Positions 1 to 11,879 of a stretch of 64,000 nt of DNA are shown here, in pieces. The position numbers and the translations under genes were made by a program. The notes below the pieces were generated by a model. It searched no databases. It worked only from the letters and a program-made list of their open reading frames with translations, and was not told the origin of the DNA. The DNA lies in assembly GCF_963678635.1 (NCBI RefSeq), contig NC_087071.1, positions 18,787,613-18,851,612 on the forward strand, written 5' to 3'. This stretch comes from Symsagittifera roscoffensis. Taxonomy: Eukaryota > Xenacoelomorpha > Acoela > Convolutidae. The first letter of the stretch is position 1. Each line of letters begins with the position of its first letter.

Positions 1-3000
1 ACAAATTTTCAAGTTTTTACACACGTTTTGAACATTTAACAATAAAACAATGAAATCAGGCTACTGATCAGACTATCAACTAGTCAAGAAACTTAATAAA
101 AACATTGGATTCATTTTTCAGTTATAACTTCAGTGAGTATTAGGAGAGAGACTTTCTTGAATTTGAAGAAAAAAAATTTAAATATAAAAAAATCTTTGAA
201 GATTAAAAGATCCTTTATAAAAGTTATTAACCCAAAATTGACTTGATATTTAGAGAAAAATTTAGAAAGAAAAATGCAAAAAATGTCGTCTGAGAACGTT
301 TGCAGTATTATTTAATGTCGTAAATTTTATGTCTAAATTGTCACATGTAGTCGAGTGGGCCAAAAAAACTTCCAACGGAATAAAAAAACCTGAAGTCTAC
401 TTGAAAAAAACCTTATAAATCTTTTTAATGAACCTATCATACAGCTGAGTAACAAAGTTGAAGGTTAACTTGCACGGTATCAAAAAATATTACCTAGAAA
501 AACATTTGTTTTCTTGTCCCGTAGAAATTTAAGCCAAATAACTACAAAAATTGACCAGGATAACGAGCTTATGAAATTAACAACAATTGAAAACACAAAG
601 CTTTTCATATCTACTTTGATTGAAGTCAAATACGCTTCGAAGTCTCAATAACTAAAATTGACTACAAATTTTTAAAGTTTAGTCGAGACACAATCCTTTA
701 GCACAAAAAATTAAAATAAAACTACATGCTGGTTTTCTTAAGTCGTTCATATGTCCTAATTTTAATTGAAAACTTTGATTACTACTTTTATCATTATTTT
801 TGGCGTAAAACACATTTTTCTTTTTTCTGAAAAAATGTCAATAAAATAATTTACTTTTTCATTGACACGTTGAGAATTTCATCACACTAATTAAAGGCGC
901 AATAAATTTTAAGAAATCAATATCCATTTCCATGGCTCGATTTGTTAATGAACACAAAAGGTATCCAAGAAAACCGAGAAAGGTTTCACTCATTCATTGC
1001 TTCGCCTTGATGAGATTGACAAAACCATCACTTACTAACTCCTCAAGAGATTTTGTTATCTTTGACATCTTCATATGAAAAATATTGCTATCAATTAAGC
1101 CGTAAGATTTGTAAAATCCTTTTTGTAGCAATTTTCCTCAAACATTTGCTTTTCTGAAGAAGCAAAAATCTCACACACTCATTTTTAACTCGTTGTGTAC
1201 GCTGTTAAGATAAGAATATTTTATAAACTTTTTTAAAACAAAACATCAATTCTTAAAACTTTGATTGCATCATTCCGTTTTTTGAAATGAAACCATTTCG
1301 AAAACTCATTTTTGCAAACTGTTTTTTTTTTGTCATTGAGTTTATCTTGTTAAAAAAATAGGAATTTTTTTATAACTCAGTGATACTATTATTTTCTAAG
1401 GACAAGCTTGCGTTGAGTAAGTTGCTGTCAACACTGTTTTCGTTGTTCTTTTATTGTGGATGAAATTTTTTTTATACGGGCTCTAAATGGAGAAAAAAAT
1501 TCAAATTCGAAACATTTTGTGTGGAAATTAGTTTTTTTTCAATGCCAGTGAAAAACTTCATTCGGCAGGCAAATGTGTAAATGTTGGTTACAAACAAAAA
1601 ATCTCACTTTTAGGATTGACAGCAAGCCTTGAAATTGAACTCTTCAATCTTGACGTGTAAGAAGAATAATCACGATATACCCACACACGATCACAGAATG
1701 GCCTCTTTGCAAAGTGTTCTTTAGAGATGTATCTATTGAATCTATCTCAGTGTTTTGAAGAGGATGTCTTCGCGGTTGATTTTTATCTCGGCAAATTAAT
1801 TTGTAGACTTAGTAAGATTCGGTAGTTATCTTACGTCCAATTGCTTAGGCACATAAAATTTTTGCATTATAAACAACAATCGAAATCACTAACTTGTTAT
1901 AGCCCAGACATTTGTTGAAGTTCTCGTATTGATTAAAGTCCAAACTCGGTCCAGTGATAATTTGTTTCCTATACCATACACGTCTTTTTTCTCTAAAACA
2001 AAAAGCTTCCTCACCAGGATTATACCATTAAAGCGTTTTTGGCTGCTCCATCAAACTAAGATTATTTTCAGGTTATCAGCTATACCATTTAATGAAAAGA
2101 AAAAATTTTTGTTGAGCTTTGCGGTAGATAGTTGAAAAAGTAGAAAGTTGAATAAAATTAATTGAAATCCGACTGAACGGTCGTTTCTTGTGAATTCATC
2201 AAAAAAATCTACCGTGAGTTTAAAAAATACAAAAGATCTCAAACTCACCCAAAGTCATGGTGAGTTGAGATTTGATTTTGGGCAAGAAAAGTTTTAAAAA
2301 GAAAGACCCGACTGAATGATAAAATTGCAAACAAATATCTGGGCTAACTAATCAGCTATCTGAGAGATCAAGCGGTTAAAGGTAAAAATCGAATGATATT
2401 TATTTTTACTCAAAAACTTCAAAAAGTTTCAAAAATATAGTAAAACTTCGGAAGTGTTCAATGTTCAGGATAAATTTTTCAGAAAAAATTTTGACGAATT
2501 TTTGTTTTGTGGTAAGATTTGTGCTGTAGAAATAAAAAGTCAACGCGGCCATCTTTCTCTCGTGTTTTATTTTCCTGCTCATGTACCCCTTAAGCAACAT
2601 TTAAGCTTCGCAGATTCCATCACCACAGATTCAGATACTTCTTAAGCACCACAGATTCATCACCAATTAAATACGATTCGAGAGTCATCAATCGCTAATT
2701 TTTGCTAGCTTTGAAAAACCATCAACACTCATCAACTGATTATTTTGACAAGTATTTGGGATGACAAATTCTACCACAGATTGGTTTGGACTTTTTTAAA
2801 AAATCGTTTGAAAACAAGAGTGTTTTTTTGTAACCATCGAAATATTTTTACTGCACAACAGTGCTTGGCTCAATTATCAGCAGATCAGTTTGAGCATGAA
2901 CGAACTGAAGGAGCTGTCTCAGACATTCACTGAAACTCAGCTCCAAAGTCAACATTATTAGCGATCATCAACTCACTCGACTGACTCGTTATGAATGCTG

Positions 3001-4407
3001 AACCTACAAAGAAAAGGAAGTTGAAGCAAAGAATTTTTGTGTGTTTGACTGATTCAGTTTTGACTTTTTATGTTTCATTCATTTTTGCTCAATCAATCAT
3101 TATCAAAAAAAAAATCGGGGATTCCCAAACATAGGCGGATCGGCACGTTGGGCAGTCGAGCGAGCGGTGAGAAGACAGGTGGCAAGAAGGCGGTAAGAAA
3201 AGAAAACTGGACACAAAAGCTGTAGTAGTACACGACGAGAAAGTTTTTCATAGAAAAATTATTTAAGAAAATGAAATATTGCGTTTTTTTGAATGAATTT
3301 CATCCTTCCTTCCCCTAAATTTTTTAAATTAATTCCCAATGAAGGAAAATAGACAAAACGTTTGCTTAACTAACATTTGGCAAAAAATCAGGTTAAATGA
3401 AAAAAGATCCTGTACAGTTTCTGTGAAAAAAATTTCACAATCCGTCAACTTGAAACGATTAAGCTAATAAGCATACAGACTAAAAAGCAGCATCTTGCAA
3501 CGATAAATTCAACCTTAAAGACATGAAGATTTTTAAAAAATTTGAGATAGAATCGGCTCTGGTAAAAAATCTTCTTTTTTGAAGTGTTGTATAAACATAA
3601 ATTTCAAAACTATTCAAACTTGGTCGCGAATAAAAACGCCAGCAATAGATACAATCGAATCTTCAGGATCAAAAAAAAACTTTTGTTTTAGGCATCGAAA
3701 CCAAAAAAAAGTCGTAGATTTTATGTGGTATCTACGATTCTAGGTCTTTTTCGAAAATTGCTATTTTTTAGTACCAATTGTTTTTTAATTTACAAACTCT
3801 GCATGATGTATTGTGAGAAGTCTAAAACACTGTGTGTAGCTTCATTAAAAAGTTTATTAAGTTACATACTGCAAAATCCTTGAACTTGAACAAAATTTGG
3901 ATCAAACTTAGCCTGCTCAGGTTTTTGTAGAGAACCAGTTTTTAAAAGACATGCTTAAATACAAAACATTTCAATCAAGGTATGATTTATTTTTTGTTTC
4001 TACCATCTTTATATACTCTTTTTTGATAAAATTCAAAAAATTGCTTTCACCATTGAGTTATTCAGAGAGCGACTTTTAATTTTTTAAATCAATAAGTAAA
4101 AAAATACACAACGAAATAAAGCAAAAGGAAAAGGCTTCTTTGCTTTTTGACGATGTTCACAGGATTTCTTAATTTTGAGTGAACTCTCAGAACAAAAACA
4201 AGATGACAAAAAAACGAAAAGCCATTTTCCACAAATAAGTTGTTTTACTAAAAATCAATAGGTCAGAGAAACTGAGCTCAAATTTATTCAAAAATTTTTT
4301 TTCAAAGTTCCTAAGGGATTTGCACCAAACTAATGTTTTTGGTAACACAGGTGGTTTGCTAAAACTGTTAAACAGTAGCTATTAGAAGCAACCTCTTAAA
4401 CATTTTT
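1..4407. other. AT-rich stretch with no recognised gene
   Basis: I read both strands and found only short open frames that look like chance in AT-rich DNA. A locally GC-richer patch near 3128-3240 and another near 2870-3010 break the base composition, but neither gives a convincing peptide. No tRNA, rRNA or tandem array is visible. The stretch ends at an assembly gap, so the 5' part of the Ty3/gypsy element that follows may lie partly here or in the gap. Confidence 0.6.
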
Positions 4408-4607
4408 NNNNNNNNNNNNNNNNNNNNNNNNNNNNNNNNNNNNNNNNNNNNNNNNNNNNNNNNNNNNNNNNNNNNNNNNNNNNNNNNNNNNNNNNNNNNN
4501 NNNNNNNNNNNNNNNNNNNNNNNNNNNNNNNNNNNNNNNNNNNNNNNNNNNNNNNNNNNNNNNNNNNNNNNNNNNNNNNNNNNNNNNNNNNNNNNNNNNN
4601 NNNNNNN
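4408..4607. other. Assembly gap, 200 N
   Basis: This is a run of exactly 200 N. A second gap of the same length lies at 57497-57696, which suggests a fixed-size scaffolding placeholder rather than a measured distance. Confidence 0.99.
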
Positions 4608-6000
4608 GGGACCAAGAGATTAAACAATGGGATAAAGAACATATTCCGAAAGCTATGTTTATGAAAAGAAAACTCAAAAATCAACCAATTCATCAAGGAT
4701 ATCAACCCAATACAACACAAATGTAGAAGAGTGCCAATTTATCTTCAAGAACGCGTGGAGAATGAAATGATTAATTTAATAGACCAAAATCAATTCATAA
4801 AACTTCACAAATGTTTGGAAAAGCAATTTGTTTGCTTGGCCGTGATAACGGCGAAAAAAGTATCAAACACAAAACTAGCACTAGATTCGATAAACAAAAA
4901 TAAGTTTACCCATAAAAACCATAAACAAATGCCCAGCTTCTAACACACGACAGTTACTTGCCTAAATCATCCAGACAATTGAAAAAACGCCGACAATAAT
5001 ATCAACACTCGATCTTCGATGAGCTTACGCACAAATCCATAACAAGAAAACAATGCATTTTCGGCCCCAATGGAGGGAATACGACAAGGACATATCAATT
5101 ACAAACGGGATTTTATGGCCTCATGGATATAGCAGTCGATATCAAAAAAGCAATAGACCTCACAATCTTTACCTGTGAAAACACTTTTGAATATTTAGAC
5201 GTCATACTAACCGTAACTCAGGGTCTTAAGACGTATGCTAAGAGCAACTAAATAAAATATTAATGAACTAGATGACAAATTAAGGCAAAATCAAAAAATA
5301 AATGCAAGTTAGCGTATGACAAAAAGAATGGTTTGATTATCCCATCAAAAGCGAAGGCGTCAAGCCACTAAATCAGAAAACATACAATATAAAAAAAACA
5401 CCGAAAATTTTCGAACACTTACAAGTTTCTTTGGCTCGTTACACCATCTCACAAGATAGCTACCAAACTAAGAAAAAAACAAATTCATCACGCAAGCCAC
5501 TTTCAGAAAGCAGATAGAAACGCAGAAATTTTAATTTGGAAACCAAATCATGCTACCGAATTTAACCAAATAGAAAACTTGTATCTGAAACCACTGAAAT
5601 ACTATTTTCAATCAAAATTTAGAAACCTGAGTATCTGTGGCGCATGTACTTTTGGTTTATGGACCGCACATAGGAAACTTTCAGATGAAATCTGGCTAAC
5701 AATAGCATACGCTTCGAGATGCCTGAAATCCCTAGAAGAAACGCCTTTCGTAAACGAATTAAACTTGTTGGGAGTCGTATTGGCCAAAGAACACTTCAAA
5801 CTATTTTCATTTCCTAAAAACTTTAATGTCATCACAAACATCCAAGCTTTGTCAGCGCTTTAAACAACAACGAAAGATCAAAATCAAGCCAAAGCAGGCG
5901 CACTAGATGGATTGATAGTTTGATACCATTTAGGTTTGATATAAAATACTTGGCGGGGACAAAACTGGACTTTACAGGCTACATCTCCAGAATCCCAGTA
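4608..6000 (+). pseudogene. Ty3/gypsy pol, RT and RNase H part (decayed), element 1
   Basis: This is the remnant of a reverse transcriptase and RNase H. The start of the RT palm reads VPIYLQERVENEMINL near 4731. A second block near 5095-5215 reads LQTGFYGLMDI and then ENTFEYLDV, where the YLDD catalytic box should be; only YLDV remains. A connection block with FFGSLHHLT lies near 5415. RNase H follows at 5680-5860 with IAYASRCLKSLEE, LLGVVLAKEHF and VITNIQALSAL, where family members have a TDH-type box. The next block, near 5935-6005, reads FDIKYLAGTKLDFTGYISR, the usual end of RNase H before the integrase linker. Several stops and frame changes separate these blocks, so no protein can be made. 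The order is that of Ty3/gypsy pol. Confidence 0.85.
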
Positions 6001-6899
6001 AGATTAGCTCTGCACTCAGCGAGTAAGATGAGGATTCCGCTGATCAAAAGGCGCGCGGCAAATGAGAGGAAACTAATTACTCATCGAAACCTCAAGTGCA
6101 ATTCAAACAGTCCAATCATAGCAATCATGGTCAAAAAAATTTAAATAAAAGTGATCAATTGACCAAATTTACTTTTACAAAGCAGCTGCCAGAAAAAAAC
6201 GCAATAAACAAAAACTCTGTGGGATTTCGAAAAAAGTATAAGACTCGGAGAAGCGACCAAGAGATTTAAGGGAGGATTTATCTCACATTCCTTAAGAACA
6301 ATCGCAGACACCACGCGAAAGACAGACAGAAATAAATTAGAAAGCAGAGTCAATTAGGTCGGAGAGCCTCTCCGACGCTGCAGAACAACCACAACGACAA
6401 AAGAACGCTGGACAATTTCATCGCGAGTATTATGGAAAAACCCGGTGCAGAAAAAGGAGGATGCAATCAAGAGAAAAAAAAGACAGAAACGTACCGTAAA
6501 TTGTCTTCTCAGAAGGCTCGACTATTTCATTCGTTGATTTGACGACGAGATAACAATAAGAACCAACAAGCAAGGCACATCAACTGATAGAGCCGAAGGC
6601 CCAAAAGGAAAAATCTCTTCTACGACGCATACTACCACACAGCAGACGGAATGAAAAACGCAAACAAACCTAAATAAGACACAACAACAATAAGCCACAT
6701 CCACCAACTTGAAGCCAGCCCATTTTAGGAGCAATTGTGGTAGCTACAATGGACCACGGAGCCGGAAAGGAAGTAGAAGAAGGCACGCTCTTGTGCAGCA
6801 AGAACTTACAAAGATCATGGGACTCAGTTTCTCCGCTGAAGCCAACCAAAAGGATCGCTAAAGGAAGCCGATAATCTTCCTTGTCAGTAAAAGAAGTTG

Positions 6900-7124
6900 G
6901 GGGCCCTTGGAAGCCTACGGGGATTACTGGTACAAGATAGAGAATCGCCTGCAAGCCAAAGATGACTGCCAACAAATACTCGAGAAAGTTATCAAACCAC
7001 AGCAACTCAGGCAATCAATTCTCGACAGTCTGCACCTCGCGCACCCTGGAGCAGCAGCGACTATTGACCTGTGTGAAAACAATTGGTTTCCACACATACA
7101 AAGAACTATACTCCAAATAGCAGA
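6900..7124 (+). pseudogene. Ty3/gypsy integrase, N-terminal zinc-binding part, element 1
   Basis: An open stretch gives the HHCC integrase zinc module: LRQSILDSLHLAHPGAAAT, then WFPHIQRTILQIAE. The two His residues lie in LHLAHPG, but the two Cys that should follow are not here, because the frame is interrupted at 7124-7125 by the Polinton terminal repeat. The missing residues resume at 25740 on the same strand and side of the element. Between RNase H and this block (6006-6900) the linker is too decayed to read. The split copy shows that the gypsy element was already present when the Polinton arrived. Confidence 0.85.
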
Positions 7125-7468
7125 AGTAGTATATGTTGGATGAATTCAGCCCAGGGGGTGATGACCCCCATGTAATAACATAGACTATAGAGTATCCGGT
7201 CATCGCCCTATGTATTAACATAGGGAATAGATTTCCCAATGTATTAAGATAGGGAATATAGTTGGTAAGGTTTCATGATTTGAGTGATGGTAAGAGAATC
7301 GTAAGAAAAACGGTGTTTTTCTGAATTTTGAGTGGAAATGTCTAGTTTTCACAAAACATTTCGGCGGGTGTTATCTAATGGGTAAAATTATTTGGTGTGT
7401 TACGTGGGAATAGATTTTTCAATATTACAGGATTGCATATCAAAGTTTCAGATGGTATGATGGAAACT
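7125..7468 (+). repeat. Polinton left terminal inverted repeat
   Basis: About 345 bp match the reverse complement of 25387-25739. Shared landmarks from the tip inward are AGTAGTATATGTTGGATGAA, a run of short repeats built on CATAGGGAATAG, a block around CGTAAGAAAAACGGTGTTTTT, GGGTAAAATTATT/GGTGTGTTACGTG, and finally TTTCAGATGGTA. I judge identity to be roughly 80-85 percent by eye, so the two ends have diverged considerably since insertion. Confidence 0.9.
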
Positions 7469-8676
7469 TTTTTGAAAACTTTTCAAGTTTTACTCGGATA
7501 TACATTTTTATCTTGAAAAAATCTTTTTATCTTGAAAGATCGAAACAAAAAAATTGGGATAGTAAATTTCAGATGGTAGCTTTTGGCAAAATTATGTTTC
7601 AATTTTAAGAATGAGATCATAAACTAATTTATAACGGAATATTTCAAAAAAATCTATTAAAAACTTATTTCGTCTGATTTATAATCCGTCACGTTATCTG
7701 GGGAAAATTGACAAGAGGAGATTATATTTGACAGGTTATTTATTCCGCTCCACGGGAAACCAGGAGAATCTTGACAGCTCCTCACGGTTGTTTACTTTTA
7801 TATCCCACTTAATTTTTTTTCACCCAGGATATCTGGAGAAAGGATGGCAGCTCCATTAAATTTATTAGTTTTCTGACTCATTTTATCTTTTTTCACATAA
7901 CTATCCAATGATTATATGACAGATGCTAATTAGCTTTTTTCTAATTGAGTTATTTAAGCGTGAATTGCTTTCTTGGGAGATAAAATTTTTAAATTTTCTT
8001 AAAAAATTGAAATTCATCCAAACAAAACTGCATGGACTTTTCATTGGAAGTAAGATATAATTATGCAACAATTTTTAAGTTTCGACGACCAATCAGATGT
8101 TTTATGCAGTTCTCGTTTTCACCTCAACATGTTTAATTATTCTGTCATAATTCTTGCTACGAGTAATTTCAGTTCTCTTTTACCACTTTGTTTTTAATCT
8201 TTTAAAATTTCATTAAGTTTTCTGAAGTTTTCAAAAAATTAACATCCAAATTTGTCAATTGATCTACCCCCGATAACTGTTTACACTGAGAAAGATACAG
8301 TATCATGAATATTTTTGTGTCAGATAATTTTTCATGACAATTTTTCGATCTTTCTCGGAGTAAACTTTTAAAAATATACAATTTATTAGAAGTTTGTTAC
8401 AATTTTCTTAAAATTATCTGTTGTATCGTTAATTCTTTCAAATGGAGGACTATAAAATCCATATTCCATCATCATCCTCCGTATTTTCCACCAAGAGGTT
8501 AGTTGCTAGGATGCTTTTTTTAATTTAAAGAATTAATTTACGTAAAAAATAAACAGTTCACTACATCGTAAAACTTTACTGCAAAATTTCCACCTACAAA
8601 TAAAAAACTGCTATTTTTACCTAAAATTACTGATAGTACTCAAAACATGCACATCGTTGACATTATTCAAGTTCTT
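7469..8676. other. Polinton interior, left subterminal, no recognised gene
   Basis: No family-specific peptide could be read on either strand between the left TIR and the protease. A short plus-strand frame near 8444 (MEDYKIHIPSSSSVF) ends at a donor-like GGTTAGTT, but nothing downstream continues it convincingly. Three imperfect copies of a 25-bp word containing TATCTGG and GACAGCTCC-like sequence lie at about 7693, 7760 and 7829. Confidence 0.5.
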
Positions 8677-8985
8677 TTAGAAAAACTTAAAAAGAAGAAA
8701 AGCTGAATAAATTGCGTAAAAATCACAAAAACTATCAGTTTTTTGTAGCTTTAGAGGAACCATTTGTCGATACTTTTTTGTCATAAAGAAGTAAGTTGAT
8801 TTCTTTCTGCCACAAGAGTCAGTAAAAGAGTAATTTTCATCCAGTCGAGCAATCGAGATCCAGTATTCTCCTCTGTCCTTGCTTGGGGCTGAGTTAATAG
8901 TTGTAAAAGTGTATTTTGTTAGTTGAGGTACTTTATCAGAGGAGTAAGACCCCATATACTTGAACCTGAGCTCATGAAATCATTC
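8677..8985 (-). pseudogene. Polinton adenovirus-type cysteine protease (PRO)
   Basis: In virus-like elements this C5-type (Ulp1-like) protease matures capsid proteins. The frame reads ELRFKYMGSYSSDKVPQLTK, then GEYWISIARLDEN, then SFTDSCGRK and finally KTDSFCDFYAIYSAFLLF. These match the family's order: an N-terminal GVY.SD-type block, the catalytic GxHW box, the Asp in FxDSxG, and the catalytic Cys box before a hydrophobic helix. The histidine of GxHW is tyrosine here (GEYW), so the catalytic dyad is broken. The Asp and Cys are kept. The ATG at about 8953 lies inside the conserved block, so the true start was further upstream (right). The neighbour to the right is the major capsid gene on the same strand. 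Length is short for the family because the N-terminus is lost. Confidence 0.78.
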
Positions 8986-9348
8986 AATTATTTGCAGAAG
9001 TAATAACCTATGCATCTTTGCAATTTTAAGCTGATTTACTTCTAAAAACAACAAATTGGTAGTTTGATAGTTTATTTTAGGATAAAAATGAAGATTAATG
9101 ACTTACCAATCTAGGAATTGAATCAGCAAAGACCTATTCACCAGCCTTATGTAATAGACAAAGCCTACAGAACACTTTTTCACAGTCAGGTTGACAAAAT
9201 GTCTCGGATTTTCAATTAAACAGCTTTCGTTCTCTATTTTTCTGGAGTTATATCTCGGAAGAAAAATGAAATTTATAGTACAGAGACAATAATGATGGAA
9301 AGTCTGAAAAAAAATTACAATAATTTTATAGGAACCTGAAAATCCAAA

Positions 9349-10620
9349 AAATTAAACATTTTCAGCGACTGTCCCGAATTTGTCATTTTGAACATTTGAC
9401 AGTTTTTCTCCCACGACTATCACTTCCGTTACTTGCTCCAAGGGAAATTGGAAACACACTTCTAATCTCAAGCTTTCTCCACTAAGTTCTGGATGATGCA
9501 ACTGTTCAGCTGCATCCTGTAGTGATGTCAAGTCGAAAACCAGAACACAGTGAGTTTGAAAATTTTCCACAGGAAGAGCTGGAAAATCTTCGTTAAACTG
9601 CATTGCCTTCATTGTTGTAACAGAGGGGCGACAAGGAGAAGTTGTATCTAATGAAATAATTGCTCTACCACCCCGAATAATTCTAAGCTCTCTCAAATGT
9701 GATTGTTGATAATTGAAAGAATTTTCATAAAAAAATCCCGCAACCGCTGAATTTGTATTCATCGCAACAGCTATTCTTTTAATTGGGGCATTATTGAAAA
9801 AAAATTTCCTGAATTAACTGGTTCTGACGAGATGGAAGGATAGAGGTTCTTGCTATAGTTTCCATGGAATTGTAATGAGCAAGTTCCCTCTCCAGATTCC
9901 CTTGCAAGTAATGTTGACCAGGTTCAGCTACTAAATATCATTTAGAAAACAGCAAACAATCAACATTTTTCAGACTAACATTTAGATTATCAGACAGCAT
10001 GTAAAAAATAGGTCTAGCTCGAATTACTTCAATTCGAACTTAGGCTTTTAGTAGTAAATTTTTTTTTCACCAGTAAACAAGTCAATTGCAAGCCGGCCAT
10101 AAAGCGAAAAATTTATCCCTGATCCTAAAGAATTTGCTCAACAGCGAACGGATACATATCAAATGCTTCCGGATAAACTTCAAAGCTATATACGCGACTA
10201 GCAAGTATTAGTTTAATACTCACTGCCGACGACTTGAATTCGTTCGATATTTGTGCTTCATGAGGATAACAATCAATGGCGTTGTAGACTATCGTATTGT
10301 TAAAACAAACTTCACAATTGAAGAATAGATAATGTAGTAGATTGTTTACATAAGCTAAGTAATTTTGTGGCTCCTCATCTGAATCATCTTCTGATTCTAC
10401 TTTAAGTTCTAGTTTTGCTCTTTTAAAAGCATAAAATAATCTTCCTTTGAAGCTTTAAACTGATGTGAGTATCACTCAAATGCAATTAAACTTTGTCGTT
10501 TGTCTCAAACTCAAACTCAATACTGCTTTCATCTAGAGAAGCACTGGCGCAAAACTTCTTGTGTGTAAGATGAAATAATTGTTTCCAAAACTGGGACTTT
10601 ATGAAAAATCTCCAAAGAAG
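9349..10620 (-). pseudogene. Polinton major capsid protein (double jelly-roll, F54H12.2-like)
   Basis: The C-terminal 136 codons (9352-9762) are open and read LRELRIIRGGRAIISLDTTS, MKAMQFNEDFPALP, VLVFDLTSLQDAAEQL and LEVCFQFPLEQVTEVIVVGE, a block characteristic of the Polinton capsid family that includes C. elegans F54H12.2. Upstream in other frames are SIRPS-like ARTSILPSRQNQ (about 9800-9850), VCFNNTIVYNAIDCYPHEAQ (about 10240-10310), EAFDMYPF (about 10140-10165) and SLDESSIEFEFE (about 10510-10545), in the expected order. The protein would form the capsid hexamers of a putative virion. At least one stop (near 10130) and several frame changes destroy it. It sits between the protease and the Gly/Arg-rich protein, as in other Polintons. 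Confidence 0.85.
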
Positions 10621-10689
10621 AATTTTTAAAAGCTCTGTACCAAAAACGACTACTTTGATTTATACTCATTTTGTTTTGTCAGAAGTATC

Positions 10690-11033
10690 GTTGCGAGAGC
10701 TACTGATTTGCGAACTACTTTTTCTAGAAATGGTTCTTCTACTTCTAAGCTTGAATTTCTCCTTTCCACCCCAACTGTTTTCAAACTGTTTTAGTTCCAA
10801 CATCTTTTGCAAATGTTTTCAGTTTTTTGTCAACTGACAACTTCTTTAACCTCTGGAGCAGCAATTTCAAAAAAATCTGCTCTGATTCTTTTTGCAGCTG
10901 GGACAATATCTTTTTTATTAAAGGGAATTGCAATTCTCCCAAAAGTTTGCGCAAGAGCACCAAAACTTCTTCTTCCACGCTGTCTTGCAGGTCCGTGGAA
11001 CATATAAAAATTAGCTGAACTTTGAGCAATCAT
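10690..11033 (-). pseudogene. Small Gly/Arg-rich Polinton capsid-associated protein
   Basis: The reading frame starts at ATG 11033 and gives FYMFHGPARQRGRRSFGALA, GRIAIPFNKK and ADFFEIAAPEVKEVVS, then after a frame change KKLKTFAKDVGTKTV and KQLGWKG. A short aromatic start, an RGRG.FG.L segment, a hydrophobic helix and a basic C-terminus ending in KQLGG-like residues fit the small basic/hydrophobic protein encoded next to the minor capsid gene in many Polintons. Its exact role is unknown; a virion core or membrane-active role has been inferred for related proteins. Assignment rests on this pattern and on gene order. Its start lies directly after the end of the minor capsid frame. Confidence 0.55.
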
Positions 11034-11059
11034 TTCGAATGAAGTATAAATCAGAAATG

Positions 11060-11858
11060 ATTAGCCAAATCTTGCGAAACAAGGGAACAACTCGTGTAAT
11101 TCCTACAGAAAAAAAAGGATTTCTTCACCTGTAGTATCCCTCAGTTCTAATTTCATTCTGTGAAAAAAGCCTGCTAACAATCATTTTAATTGTATATTTG
11201 TAAAGAATTGATAATTCTTATACTGTCCTGTAGATATTATGTCTCCATTTTTTTTTACTTTGGAATTGGAAGGAATACAACAAAGTAAAGGAATTTTTGT
11301 ATCACCTACTCTATGATATTCTATAATATCACTATAAATCACTGGGGAATGTATTCTTATTTGGTCTTAAGAATACTGAAAATAATGTGGAGTTTTTCCT
11401 TTTATTTTAACCCCTGTCTGGTTTTGTTCTAAATCACAACCAAATCAGCACGTTGAATTAAAAATACTGATTGATTCTCGGGTAAATGAAAGGCAATTGT
11501 TTGGGTAATTTATCTACTGATAAATAAATTCCGTTATATACATATTTTTGTACGCCCATGCGTTTTCGAACGTTGTCATTCAAGGCTAAAACTATTTCAA
11601 CAGTAGTTGGATACAATCCAGATTCAGCATGCATCGGTTGAACCTTTCTTTTTTTCCCTCTCACCCATCTCAAAGAAAACTTCACTCAGTAATGTTTTGG
11701 TACAACGAAGGATACGATATTTCTGAAGTAGCAATCTCCCATTCTCTTTTCAGATGTGTTTGTTCCGGTAGAATATTTGTCAAAGAACTAAGACTTTCCT
11801 TCGGACAATTAAAAGAAGCCTTAGAAAACTAAATAAATAGTAAAAGAATCCATGACAT
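11060..11858 (-). pseudogene. Polinton minor capsid (penton-like, single jelly-roll) protein
   Basis: The reading begins near a pair of ATGs at 11850-11858 and gives SLTNILPEQTHLKREWEIAT then SEISYPSLYQNITE. It continues into GLYPTTVEIVLALND and VYNGIYLSVDKLP (about 11480-11640). Further on are VIYSDIIEYHRVGDTKIPLL (about 11290-11350) and MKLELRDTTGEEI followed by VGITRVVPLFRK (about 11070-11160). This is the typical layout of the Polinton minor capsid protein: an N-terminal 'LPE..L.G.WEVAL.EI.YP' strand pair, then a C-terminal jelly roll ending in a beta-strand of the VTLHFR type. It would fill capsid vertices. Stops near 11457 and 11205 break the frame. Confidence 0.8.
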
Positions 11859-11879
11859 CTGATCGATAGTAATTCAAAT

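Noticed and set aside
1929-2933. Several 60-70 codon frames near the left end.
   Set aside because: They overlap each other on both strands, are Phe/Lys/Leu-rich as expected for AT-rich DNA, and show no motif or splice context.
4382-4720. Minus-strand frames of 93 and 112 codons.
   Set aside because: They run through 200 N and have no real coding support.
10601-11018. Plus-strand frames over the Polinton capsid region.
   Set aside because: The minus-strand readings match Polinton proteins in order; the plus-strand frames are shadows.
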